The translations under genes and the position numbers were made by a program. Below, piece by piece: positions 45,362-54,584 of a stretch of DNA of 64,000 nt; positions within the stretch are counted from its first letter, which is position 1; the number at the start of each line of letters is the position of its first letter. Source of the DNA: JAHDHW01 sp965277415. GTDB taxonomy: Bacteria; Bacteroidota; Bacteroidia; Chitinophagales; Saprospiraceae. Under the pieces are notes generated by a model that was not told the DNA's origin, ran no database searches, and worked only from the letters and a program-made list of their open reading frames with translations. Location of the stretch: NCBI GenBank assembly GCA_965277415.1, contig CBDICS010000035.1, forward strand, positions 29,294 to 93,293. The letters are read 5' to 3'.

Positions 45362-46879
45362 TTACCGAATTCGGAAAACCATGCTGTTCAATTTTCGAGC
45401 ATGAATATCTCCAGGACATTTAGCTCGGATATCTTCAAAATAATAGACATCACCAAAATTGGCTTGCTTAACAATTCTCTTGGTTCGTTGATCAAAATTA
45501 CCACCGCTGTTTTCGTGTAATTGAGGATCCTTCTTTTTAGGAACTCTAGTGATTTCAAAACTGGTGACATTACATCGGGCATCAAAATCAAAATTTTCAT
45601 GTATAGCCTTGATCTTATCATAAGCCTTAAATTCATTAGGGCTCATTCGACCACTTTTATGTGCACCTAGCAAAGGGATTGGTGTTGGAATCATTTTTAC
45701 CCGATATTCAAAAACAGTCGGAGCTAGCCCGCCACCGCTAACAGTGATACTGGCTTTTCCAGTTTTCGTAGGCTTAGCTATAAATTGGCTATTATTAATT
45801 CTACTAAGTTTAACACCATTGGCACTTACATTCATTTCAGCACTAGGAATACCTGCTGCGGAGATCGTCACTGGATTATCCACACCGACATAAAACACAT
45901 TCATCTTATCTGCCGATACCGCTACTGAGCGTTCTCCGACTTCATACCTGAATCTTTTATTATACGTTTTTACTTCACCGCTGATAGGATTGGTCACATC
46001 AATAAGGACATCGATGGCTTTTGACCCTAGACCTTCTGGACGTAGATTCAAAACCGCTTTCCCTTCTCTCACAGGAAGACTCCTTCCATTTGCTCTTACT
46101 GCAATATTATCGGCTGTACTGCTATATGCACCAAGGAATATTTCAGCGGTTAAATCTTCTCCTGCAATTACATAGCTCTTATCCGCAGCCACTACCGCTT
46201 CAAAAGCATCTGGCTTCATTACTACGATATCAGTTTGCCCTAGAAAGTAATTTAAAATTGTTGTTTCAGAAATCTTTGCGTCATTTTGAAACTTACTAAG
46301 CAAAGGGAGGATTGCGGCAACTGGCATTTGATGAAAATTAAATTCTTCCCAGGTTTTCTTTTCAGAATTTGTTGGAATAGGTTTTATATTTAGTGGAATG
46401 CTATTGGAAAATTGTTCTTTAATGGCTTCATTTTCGATGGAGGCCAAAAGCCTTTTTCGGGCATCCAGGATTTTTTCTTTTATCGTTTTCCCTAAACCTT
46501 CTTTGATGAACATACGTGTGGTAATATCCTTGTTTTTAATCCCCTTTAACTGACCTTTGTCGTCGTAACCACCTGATTTAGTAATTAAATCTTCTTTGAG
46601 TTGATCAATGTATTGATTGAATTCTTTTGAAATAGAATTGACTTTTTCTGCTTTTACTCTTAGAGGATCAAACTGTGAATAAGCATCAGCTTGTTGAGTG
46701 ATAGCGGCAACGATTTGTTGATTAGATTTTGCAACCAGGTCACTACTCTCTGTAATACTTTCATCCATTAATAAAAAGGCATTTAAAATTTCTGCCGAAA
46801 CATTTAGAGCCAGCATTGCAGTCAAGACAATGTACATCAGATTGATCATGAGTTGCCTTGGTTCTTTTGGTATTGACAT
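45362..46879 (-). CDS. gldM: Gliding motility / type IX secretion motor protein GldM
   Basis: 505 residues. GldM and GldL form the proton-driven inner-membrane motor; GldM spans the periplasm to reach the GldK/GldN ring. Seen here: start SIPKEPRQLMINLMYIVLTA with the single membrane helix ending near residue 35, the coiled N-terminal periplasmic domain, the D2-D4 beta domains (VVMKPDAFEAVVAADKSYVI, NVFYVGVDNPVTISAAGIPS), and the C terminus LNSMVFRIR. Length matches the family (~510). Unusually, gldL and gldK are not directly upstream: 46880-47553 holds no gene. Confidence 0.95.
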   Translation of the reverse strand: MSIPKEPRQLMINLMYIVLTAMLALNVSAEILNAFLLMDESITESSDLVAKSNQQIVAAITQQADAYSQFDPLRVKAEKVNSISKEFNQYIDQLKEDLITKSGGYDDKGQLKGIKNKDITTRMFIKEGLGKTIKEKILDARKRLLASIENEAIKEQFSNSIPLNIKPIPTNSEKKTWEEFNFHQMPVAAILPLLSKFQNDAKISETTILNYFLGQTDIVVMKPDAFEAVVAADKSYVIAGEDLTAEIFLGAYSSTADNIAVRANGRSLPVREGKAVLNLRPEGLGSKAIDVLIDVTNPISGEVKTYNKRFRYEVGERSVAVSADKMNVFYVGVDNPVTISAAGIPSAEMNVSANGVKLSRINNSQFIAKPTKTGKASITVSGGGLAPTVFEYRVKMIPTPIPLLGAHKSGRMSPNEFKAYDKIKAIHENFDFDARCNVTSFEITRVPKKKDPQLHENSGGNFDQRTKRIVKQANFGDVYYFEDIRAKCPGDIHARKLNSMVFRIR

Positions 46880-47295
46880 AATTTAAGTTGATTAAAGATT
46901 AATTAATTATTGTGCATAGGTTGATCACCCCAACCTGTTCTTAATGATACAAGTGGACAAATTCTTTGAATGAAGTTGCGCTGATGGAGTGGGTAATTAT
47001 TTCAGTTTTAGAAGATTGTCGAACCTCGTGTCTTACAAATTCCAAAGGACTGATTTACACCTCATAAGAGAAGCAATCACCATATTACAAATTCCAAAAG
47101 TAGATTTTCTAAATAGTCAAGATGTTTTAATTTTTGCTAATACTTACCTTATAGATAAGAAAAAAATTAGCACTAGAGCCCCGACGCTCTTTGCAATGTA
47201 TTAATTAATAACTTTGTTCTTTTTAATTTATTGGGCGAGTTATATGTATAATGGATAGTGTGTAAAAAGATACAGTTTTTTTATTCTTTTTATTG

Positions 47296-47345
47296 AGAAC
47301 TTATCCAGACTTTATTGTCGAAGCTGAAAAAGCTCAATTTAAGAT
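47296..47345. repeat. GTCC...TTGTCGAAGG element, copy 2
   Basis: GAACTTATCCAGACTTTATT then GTCGAAGCTGAAAAAGCTC and AATTTAAG. Lies in the 674-base gap upstream of gldM (46880-47553). A CAATCGCAAGCTTATCTAT segment follows at 47384, as at 40226. Confidence 0.65.
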
Positions 47346-47463
47346 AGAAACGTTTTTGTCTTTTCATAGCCTTACAGGTCATGGCAATCGCAAGCTTATC
47401 TATCTAATATGAATTGAGTGAAAATAAATGATTAAATTTTTTGAAGTCTGCCCAAAGTAGCCG

Positions 47464-47520
47464 CTCACAAGCGAAGCGATCACCAAATCACACAGTCCAT
47501 AAGACTGATCACTACAACAC
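47464..47520. repeat. Hairpin-GATC array, copy 5 (short)
   Basis: Two units: AAGCGAAGCGATCAC and AGTCCATAAGACTGATCAC. It ends 34 bases from the stop of the minus-strand TPR gene. Confidence 0.7.
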
Positions 47521-47553
47521 CAGTTTAAAATTACTGAATTGAAATATTGTCCC

Positions 47554-48270
47554 TTAGTCCGCGTCCCTTAATGCTTTCAGCAACTGTTCCGCAATGTTTG
47601 CATTCCAGTCTTTTCTGTTGACGATAAATTGCAATTCCTGTTTTGCCTTTTCGAAATCTGTTGCTTTTATATACGCTAGTGCAAGAAACCATCTATTTTC
47701 CTGTTCGAATTGATTTGTTTTAGTTTCTTCTAGACGAAATTTTAATAAGGAAGTAATGGCATTCTGAGGATCATTATTATATAGATAACTTAAACCTAGA
47801 AAGAAAAAATCTTCCGACTTGGCTTCACTTGTTTTGATAAGTTGTTCTCCTAAATTTATAGCCTCAATAAAGTTTTCTTTATTATATGCTTCAGCCATAT
47901 TTAATCGAAGTTCTGAAGGTTTTTCTTGGCTGCTTTTGGTAGCTATAGGATTTGGGAATTTATTTTCATTCAGATAAGTTTCGGCCAATTGTATTGCTTT
48001 AGGCTCTGAAGCATTTCGAATAATGAGGAGCATGGATATGATTAGAAAAAGAAAAGCTGCGGCAATTGCTAAAAACCTCTTCTGCCTAATTTTTTTCCAC
48101 ACATTTACTGATTTACTTCCTTCTCGTTTTATTTTATGTAGGTTTTCTAATTTTTTCGTCCATTTCTCCTTTTTTTCTTTTCTGAATTTGGCACGGATTA
48201 TCTGTCTTGTAAAATCATCCAATTCCTTTTCATTGAGTTGGTCGTTTTTATATTGATCCATCTTCTTCAT
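47554..48270 (-). CDS. Single-pass membrane protein with TPR-like domain, partner of sigma factor
   Basis: 238 residues. The N-terminal ~65 are highly charged (MDQYKNDQLNEKELDDFTRQ, KKEKWTKKLENLHKIKRE) and cytosolic. One membrane helix (FLAIAAAFLFLIISMLLII, about 66-85) follows. The periplasmic part has ~3 helix-turn-helix TPR-like units (LRLNMAEAYNKENFIEAINLG, SEDFFFLGLSYLYNNDPQNA, RWFLALAYIKATDFEKAKQE). It starts 18 bases after the sigma-factor stop, so it is in one operon. It is probably an anti-sigma-like sensor: cytosolic tail to bind sigma, TPR part to sense a periplasmic partner. This is inference. Confidence 0.75.
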   Translation of the reverse strand: MKKMDQYKNDQLNEKELDDFTRQIIRAKFRKEKKEKWTKKLENLHKIKREGSKSVNVWKKIRQKRFLAIAAAFLFLIISMLLIIRNASEPKAIQLAETYLNENKFPNPIATKSSQEKPSELRLNMAEAYNKENFIEAINLGEQLIKTSEAKSEDFFFLGLSYLYNNDPQNAITSLLKFRLEETKTNQFEQENRWFLALAYIKATDFEKAKQELQFIVNRKDWNANIAEQLLKALRDAD

Positions 48271-48288
48271 AATAATTAATTGCTTGGG

Positions 48289-48834
48289 TTAAGAATTTTT
48301 TACAAATAGACTTCGTAATTTTTGGACACATCTCTGTTTTTGTTTTCTGGTCGCTGCATGAGATTTTTGCATGCTTTCAGCAATATGGTTTAAAGATATG
48401 TCCTTATAATAAAATCCTTTTAGTAAATTTTTACATTGCTCGCCAAGATTTTCCCAAGCTTTATCTAAGATTTTAAAAGACTCTTCATCCAATTCATTAG
48501 GTGCATCTTGAAGATTGAAGTCAATGATCGATTCTTTTACTTTTTCTTTTTTAATCCATTTTATATATACTTGACATGCCATCCGAGTAAATAAAAAACG
48601 GAGGTTACCATATTTTACTTTACCTCCTTTTAAGCGATCGTGAAATTCTAATAAAGTATTCATTGTCGCATCATAAGCATCTTCTTTGGAAGCATTATAA
48701 TTACGTATCAGGTATATCTGGCATGCCTGAAAGTGCGTTAGAAATACCTTTTCGAATAATGCATCATTGCCATTATTCAGTTCTTCTAATAAGACATTAA
48801 AGTTAACTTCTGTTAAACCGAAATTTTTGTCCAT
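48289..48834 (-). CDS. RNA polymerase sigma factor, ECF-like
   Basis: 181 residues. Region 2 is seen as CQIYLIRNYNASKEDAYDAT and FLFTRMACQVYIKWIKKEKV. Region 4 is seen as LGEQCKNLLKGFYYKDISLN then HIAESMQKSHAATRKQKQRC. It belongs to the divergent sigma group found in Saprospiria-like Bacteroidota beside TPR membrane proteins and CHAT/subtilase genes. It is transcribed away from the subtilase and CHAT genes. A target promoter was not recognised. Confidence 0.85.
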   Translation of the reverse strand: MDKNFGLTEVNFNVLLEELNNGNDALFEKVFLTHFQACQIYLIRNYNASKEDAYDATMNTLLEFHDRLKGGKVKYGNLRFLFTRMACQVYIKWIKKEKVKESIIDFNLQDAPNELDEESFKILDKAWENLGEQCKNLLKGFYYKDISLNHIAESMQKSHAATRKQKQRCVQKLRSLFVKNS

Positions 48835-48923
48835 CCGTTTGTGTAGTTGGTTTCATTGTCGATGTACAATTTTACGGAATTCTTGCTAAAATCCTTTCCT
48901 TTCTAAGATTCTTGTAAAGGAGG

Positions 48924-49118
48924 CTACAATTTTAAAGCCTGCTGTAGATTTTGAGTTTGAATATAGAAACAGTTTATTGCTAAGGCTTGAGCGTCTTTGA
49001 TCGAAGCGTATCTCTTAGTAATTGCTTTTAAATATTGCTTTTTAAATGAGCTAAGGGGCAAATTGTCAAAATTCGATAGGGGAGTAGTTAAAATCATAGT
49101 AGTTATCTTAATATTCAT
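48924..49118 (-). CDS. Small protein of unknown function (uncertain)
   Basis: 64 residues from ATG 49118 (17 more codons are open upstream). Composition is plausible for a short protein: PLSNFDNLPLSSFKKQYLKA then KRYASIKDAQALAINCFYIQ. It lies 90 bases upstream of the sigma-factor gene on the same strand and may be its first operon gene. No family recognised. It could also be a chance open frame. Confidence 0.35.
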   Translation of the reverse strand: MNIKITTMILTTPLSNFDNLPLSSFKKQYLKAITKRYASIKDAQALAINCFYIQTQNLQQALKL

Positions 49119-49400
49119 GGTAATTTCTTTTTCTAGGTTTATAAGCATTGAACGTATTGAGTGTGACAAGTTTTCTATATAAATATTTTTTAAGAAAATG
49201 GTTATAAGAAGTCACAATTACCCTTTTTTAAGATTATACACTTGGATTTCCGAACTCAACTTATGAAATATGTTGTAAAAAAATAACGAGTATAGAATGG
49301 ACACTTATTGATGCGCAGTCTCTAATGTGATACCGTTTTACTTAAGGCCCTGATTTGTAGGTGCAAAGAAGTTATCTTTAATATATTTCATACCTTATTG

Positions 49401-49433
49401 GTGCAGCCTTCTGCTTAGGAGGTTGCACTTTTT
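49401..49433 (+). terminator. Terminator hairpin in the leader of the subtilase gene
   Basis: GTGCAGCCTTCT and AGGAGGTTGCAC form a 12-bp stem (two G-U pairs) with a GCTT loop and TTTTT after it. It lies 93 bases before the ATG of the plus-strand subtilase and no gene ends just upstream on this strand. It therefore either ends a short unannotated transcript or attenuates the subtilase mRNA. Confidence 0.65.
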
Positions 49434-49525
49434 GTAAAAACATCAATTAAGTTTGTCACACCAAACCTGTTTTTATCTTATAATCAAAAATTAATAGATT
49501 TTTTAATTTAAAAATTTTATCAGGT

Positions 49526-51118
49526 ATGAAAAAGATAACAAACCAATTAGCCGGTATCCGGCTAGCCATTACGCTCTTTATTAGTTTATTAGTAGCTACA
49601 ATCGGGCATTCACAAAGTGCTTATGTTCCTGATGAACTGATTATTCGATTTAAGCCAGGTACTTCGGTAGGGTATATTGATTCTTTGCGGCAAGCATATA
49701 ATGCAACAGAGGATACATCTATTAGTCCAAGCCCTGTTTCTGGTTTTCACCTTTGGAAAGTCACTCAATTTCCGGCGGGGGGGAATAATAACCTAAATGA
49801 CATTAATGAAGTCAATGCTGATGCACGTGGAAGAGCGAAAGTTCAAAATTCGGGACTAAATTATAATAGTGAGATTGCACCTTTTGGGAATGATGGTGAC
49901 CCTTTAGGATTTACGATTGATCCACTTATGTTCTGTCAATTCAATTTTTCTATCACCTGTGATGTGGGAAGTACTGTAACAAAGGTTGCAATCTTAGATA
50001 CGGGGATAGGATATGAAGTAGATGAAGAAAATGGGCATACTTTTAATGTTCCAACACTCTTCGATCCCTTTTATGGAAATTATATTGGTTATGATTTTGT
50101 AAATCATGACACAGAACCACAAGATGATCATGGCCATGGTACACATATGACTGGAATTATTGCCCAAATCGGATTATTAGCTGGGGCTAATACCATCGAA
50201 TTAGAATCCTTTAAAACACATGATGATAATGGACAAGGTAAAATTTTTAATGTTATTCTGGCTGTAGATCAATCTATATTAAATAGAGTCAATATAATAA
50301 ATATGAGCTTCAGCTATCAAGCTCCTCCTCCAGTAAATGTAGTTGAACCACTTGAATTCGTTATCAATTTGGCTGGGGATAATGGAATATTAGTAGTAGC
50401 ATCGGCTGGAAATGAGAGCCAGGATAATGATGTGGTTGGAGCACCATCTTACCCCGCTTCATTTACTTGTGCGAACATTATTTCTGTAGCATCGGCTAGT
50501 TGTAATAAAGACTTATCACCTTATAGTAATTTTGGGGGGCAAAGTGTTGATATTGCGGCATTAGGCGAAGATATAGTGAGCCCCGTCAATGATGGAATCT
50601 TTTTGACTAAAAGCGGAACCTCACCAGCGACAGCGATTACTAGCGGTGTAGCAGGATTATTAGGAACAAACCTAAGCGCTATTCATTGGGATCCTATTAA
50701 ATGTGCAATCATGAATGGAGCTGAATTTAACCCGAGTTTTCAGGGAATGATGGTGACAGAAGGAATAGTAGATGCTCAAGAATCCTATTACGAGTTGATA
50801 GAAAATTGCGGTTTAGAAAATAGAAATGAATCAATAGAAATAGATAATGATGACTTAGGGTTTACAGAAGCTTTTGTTTATCCCAACCCTTTTAGTAATT
50901 ATTGTATAATCGAATATGGTATGAAAACAGCTGGTAAAGTCAATATCCAAGTTTACAACGGAATGGGGCAAGTCGTATTCGAAAGTCAGGAATACTCAGA
51001 GGAAGGAAGGTATGCCTTTAAATGGCAACCAATCAACAATGTTCCTAAGGGTGTATATTTTATTCAAATTCAGACAAATAATGGATTAGTTACTCGAAAA
51101 GTCGTGAAACAAAATTAG
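49526..51118 (+). CDS. Secreted subtilisin-like serine protease (S8) with T9SS sorting domain
   Basis: 530 residues. Signal peptide ending GHSQ (~30), then an inhibitor-I9-like propeptide region (YVPDELIIRFKPGTS). Catalytic triad: Asp158 in VAILDTGIG, His204 in GHGTHMTG, Ser366 in SGTSPATA; the oxyanion Asn is in SAGNES. The C-terminal ~85 residues (AFVYPNPFSNYCIIEYGM ... GLVTRKVVKQN) form a type A sorting domain. Extracellular or surface protease. The CHAT gene follows 110 bases later on the same strand, so the two may be co-transcribed. Confidence 0.93.
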   Translation: MKKITNQLAGIRLAITLFISLLVATIGHSQSAYVPDELIIRFKPGTSVGYIDSLRQAYNATEDTSISPSPVSGFHLWKVTQFPAGGNNNLNDINEVNADARGRAKVQNSGLNYNSEIAPFGNDGDPLGFTIDPLMFCQFNFSITCDVGSTVTKVAILDTGIGYEVDEENGHTFNVPTLFDPFYGNYIGYDFVNHDTEPQDDHGHGTHMTGIIAQIGLLAGANTIELESFKTHDDNGQGKIFNVILAVDQSILNRVNIINMSFSYQAPPPVNVVEPLEFVINLAGDNGILVVASAGNESQDNDVVGAPSYPASFTCANIISVASASCNKDLSPYSNFGGQSVDIAALGEDIVSPVNDGIFLTKSGTSPATAITSGVAGLLGTNLSAIHWDPIKCAIMNGAEFNPSFQGMMVTEGIVDAQESYYELIENCGLENRNESIEIDNDDLGFTEAFVYPNPFSNYCIIEYGMKTAGKVNIQVYNGMGQVVFESQEYSEEGRYAFKWQPINNVPKGVYFIQIQTNNGLVTRKVVKQN

Positions 51119-51229
51119 ATTTGGCTATTTTGGGTGTAGAAAGGATGTAGCATTCTGAAACCAGGAAAGATGTTGTATTTTATCTACACCCAAAAAATTC
51201 TTGTAAAAAATAAAATATTAATAATAGAC

Positions 51230-54127
51230 ATGAATCGATGGTATGCAATATTCCCGCTTTTGTTATTATTTACAACTGGAGCAGTAGCAAATATTGATAC
51301 CCTTATTCAACAAGAAATTATAAAAGCTGAGAATCTTCGCAACAGTGGGAAATCTGAAGAGGCGCTAATACTTCTCAAAAAGGTACGTAAAGAGAAAGAT
51401 TTTATAAATGCAAATTGTGCTGTTAAAGCCAATTACTATCACAAGATTGGTGTATATAATTATGATTTATACAATAGTAAAGAAACATTAACCTACTGGC
51501 AGGATTCAGCACTTCATATTCGTTTAAACTGCTTGGGAGGGCAGCACCAAGAAACTGCCAATTCTTACTATGCTGTTGCACTAGCATATCGTGATCTAGG
51601 AAATAAAGAAAAGGAAAGTAAATATATGCTCAGTGCTATTGAGATTCAAGAAAGTTTGCCCGAAATAGATAGTATAGGCTTAGCTTACAAGTATCTTCAA
51701 ATAGGTACCTTATATGATAAGATGGGAGATTTTGAACTGGCTGAAAATTACTTGTTGTATGCCCAACAATTTTATAAAAGCCTGAAAATAAAATGGCATG
51801 ATGAAGTTGCGGAGACACTAAAGTCTTTAGGTATATTAAAAAATCATCAACAAAAATATGGAGAGGCCATAGATTATTTTCGATCGTCAATTGATACTTA
51901 TAGTAATATAGAAGGTAGGAATAATGAACAAGACATTGCTGATTGTTATAAGAATCTTGGCAATGTTTATTTTAATCAAAAGAATTATAAAATCGCCAAA
52001 GAAAATGCCTTAAAAGCTTTAAACCGCTACAAAAAATTGAAACTGGATTCAAAGATCAGCCATAGTTATGAACTGCTGGGAAATATATCCAAGAGACAAA
52101 AATCTTATTCAAAAGCCCTCCATTATTTTCAAGAATCTTTAAAATTAAGAATGGAGTTTGCTCAACCTGACTTTGTTGCGAATACTTATGAAAATATTGC
52201 AGATGTATTTGCTGAACAAAATCAATTTGATCAGGCTTTGAAAAATTATGAAGCTTCCATTTCATATTTGATGCCTAGTATGCATGATGGATCGAATGGT
52301 CAGCAGACTGCTTTAGGGGATCAATTAGTGATCAATAAATTGGATTTATTAAGAGTGATGTACCTTAAATCTAAGACACTCCTCACTCGCTACGAAAAAG
52401 AAGGCGTTCAAGAAGATCTTCTAAGTGCTTATTCCGTGCATCAAAAACTCGACACTTTGATCGTTAATATTCGGCAAAGTTTTAAAGCGTCAAGCTCAAA
52501 GTTTTTCCTTGCACAGGAGTCTATGCCGATTTATGAAAAGGCCATTGAGACGGCGATCCACTTATATGAACAATCAAAAGATTATCATTACTTGGAAGAA
52601 GCCTATGTTTTTTGTGCCAAAAACAAAGCAATTGTTTTACTAGATGGACATCAGGATTTGAATGCTAAATTTGCTGGAATTCCTGAAGCTTTACTTCAAA
52701 AAGAAAGAACACTGAAAAAGGAATATTCTGTTTTAGAAGGAAAAATGTTTTCTTTTATTGGACAGGAAAAAAAGGATAGTATCTATGAGGTAAATAAGCA
52801 TCGACTCTTTGAAGTTAGACGAGAACTTGAGAAACTTGTAAGTCAATTGGAAAAAGAATACCCTAATTATTATGAGCTAAAATATGCTTTTCCCAGTTTA
52901 TTAACAATCAAAACTTTACAGGATTCCCTTGTTTCGGGGCAGGCCATTATTGAATATTTTGTAGGTGATCGACAGATATTTATTTTTACTATTTTGAAAA
53001 ATAAAATTAATTATCAAATTGTTGCCAAGCCTGATGATTTTGGAGAAAGGTGTCAACTATTTCGAAAATTATCTTCTGGCGAAATGATTTTTAATGAAGA
53101 ACAATTTCGCTCTTCAGCTAATTCTATGTTTGATTTGTTATTAAAAGAGCCACTCAATAATCTTGGTCAATCGATTGATCGCCTAATCATAATTCCAGAT
53201 GGTCTTTTGCTACAGATATCTTTTGATAATTTGTTCTATAAAAAAGCTAAAAAGGGAGAATCATTTCCTTATATAATAAGAAAGTATGCTGTCGCGACTG
53301 CTTATTCTAATCAGCTATTGTTCCAATCTTACCTTTTGGAGAAATTAGATCGGCCTGACAGAATTTATGCAGGTTTCGGATTGGAATATAGTAAGAAAAG
53401 ACTCGAAGATATTCAATCTATAAGTGGTTTTAGAGAAGGCCCAGGATCTAATGATGAACTAGCTAAATTAATTTATTCGGATGATGAAGTTCAGGAAATT
53501 GCGAACCTATTGAATGGAACGGTTTGGATTAATGAGGAAGCAACAAAAAGTAATTTTCTTGAAAATGCAAGAAAGTTTAGAATCCTGCACCTTGCGATGC
53601 ATGGAGTCATAGATGTGGAAACACCACTTAATTCTTCTTTGATTTTCTCCAAAGACTCCGATTCTACAGATTTTATACTGCGGGCAAGGGAACTGTATTC
53701 CCATGAATTAAATACTGAAATGGTCGTACTGAGTGCCTGCCATACAGGAACTGGAAGAATTGCGAAAGGAGAAGGTATCAGAAGTTTTGCAAGAGCCTTC
53801 GCTTATGCTGGATCTCCTGCTCTGGTTACTAGTTTGTGGAGAGCATCCGATTATTCAACCAAAGAAATATTAGTCCCCTTTTATCAATACCTTAAGGAAG
53901 GGATGCCCAAAGATATCGCTTTACAACAAGCGAAGCTTGACTATATTAATAATGCTCCTCCAGCTTATTCTGTTCCTGCTTATTGGTCGCATTTAACGGT
54001 TGTAGGGAATACAAAGCAGGTAAGCTTCAATACCTCAAACCGAAATTGGATGATTTGGGTTTTTGGTGGATTAACTTTATTGGGTTTATATGTTTTATCA
54101 ACTCGTATGATGAAGTCCGCTTCCTAA
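51230..54127 (+). CDS. TPR-CHAT protein (caspase-like peptidase fold), exported
   Basis: 965 residues from ATG 51230; the frame opens 20 codons earlier, but this start gives a signal peptide (WYAIFPLLLLFTTGAVA). About residues 25-350 are tetratricopeptide repeats (AENYLLYAQQFYKSLK, NVYFNQKNYKIAKENALKAL, KALHYFQESLKL). A helical linker follows. About 610-930 form a CHAT domain (Caspase HetF Associated with TPRs) with the catalytic dyad His791 in LAMHG and Cys837 in SACHTG, then GEGIRSFARAFAYAGSPALV and TSLWRASD. A C-terminal hydrophobic helix (WMIWVFGGLTLLGLYVLS) probably anchors it. It may be proteolytically active outside the cytosol; substrate unknown. Confidence 0.9.
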   Translation: MNRWYAIFPLLLLFTTGAVANIDTLIQQEIIKAENLRNSGKSEEALILLKKVRKEKDFINANCAVKANYYHKIGVYNYDLYNSKETLTYWQDSALHIRLNCLGGQHQETANSYYAVALAYRDLGNKEKESKYMLSAIEIQESLPEIDSIGLAYKYLQIGTLYDKMGDFELAENYLLYAQQFYKSLKIKWHDEVAETLKSLGILKNHQQKYGEAIDYFRSSIDTYSNIEGRNNEQDIADCYKNLGNVYFNQKNYKIAKENALKALNRYKKLKLDSKISHSYELLGNISKRQKSYSKALHYFQESLKLRMEFAQPDFVANTYENIADVFAEQNQFDQALKNYEASISYLMPSMHDGSNGQQTALGDQLVINKLDLLRVMYLKSKTLLTRYEKEGVQEDLLSAYSVHQKLDTLIVNIRQSFKASSSKFFLAQESMPIYEKAIETAIHLYEQSKDYHYLEEAYVFCAKNKAIVLLDGHQDLNAKFAGIPEALLQKERTLKKEYSVLEGKMFSFIGQEKKDSIYEVNKHRLFEVRRELEKLVSQLEKEYPNYYELKYAFPSLLTIKTLQDSLVSGQAIIEYFVGDRQIFIFTILKNKINYQIVAKPDDFGERCQLFRKLSSGEMIFNEEQFRSSANSMFDLLLKEPLNNLGQSIDRLIIIPDGLLLQISFDNLFYKKAKKGESFPYIIRKYAVATAYSNQLLFQSYLLEKLDRPDRIYAGFGLEYSKKRLEDIQSISGFREGPGSNDELAKLIYSDDEVQEIANLLNGTVWINEEATKSNFLENARKFRILHLAMHGVIDVETPLNSSLIFSKDSDSTDFILRARELYSHELNTEMVVLSACHTGTGRIAKGEGIRSFARAFAYAGSPALVTSLWRASDYSTKEILVPFYQYLKEGMPKDIALQQAKLDYINNAPPAYSVPAYWSHLTVVGNTKQVSFNTSNRNWMIWVFGGLTLLGLYVLSTRMMKSAS

Positions 54128-54584
54128 GTACACCGTAAAATATCATTCATTCCATCTAACAATTTAGGTTTGTTCTAGAAAGCATTTAAACCATTTCAAT
54201 ACGGTCATATGGTATTGGAGTGATTTTTCAAATTTATGCTTCTCTATGTCAAATGGCTAAAGTCGAGCTTAGTATAGAAGAGGAATAAGGATTTTAGGTT
54301 TTAGAACTTATAATTTTATTATTTTTACACATATTGAATATGTATTTGTACAGATGTTTTTTAAGTTTCTGTAAATCAGTGATTTACTAAATGTTTTGAA
54401 TGATATTTTAAAATATGAAATATTAAGAATCTGATCAGTATTCATTTTTGAAGTATAAGACTAAAAATTGCTTATAAAATACTATAGTATTTCTTTTCTA
54501 GAACTTAAACTTTAAATAGACTCTAAGCGTCTTTTACATGGACTTAATAACTGATATGTTCAAAAAAATATTAAACAAACAAAC
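54128..54584. other. 457-base intergenic region with a solo repeat arm
   Basis: Contains a solo AAATGGCTAAAGTCGAGCTT arm (54251-54270) of the inverted-repeat element at 24077. At its start, AAGTACACCGTAAAAT resembles AGTACACTGTAAAAT next to that element. The rest is AT-rich; no gene, RNA or clear promoter was recognised before tatC. Confidence 0.5.

Noticed and set aside
46989..47204. 71-codon open frame upstream of gldM
   Set aside because: No domain, poor codon pattern, and in a repeat-containing gap; not the expected gldL.
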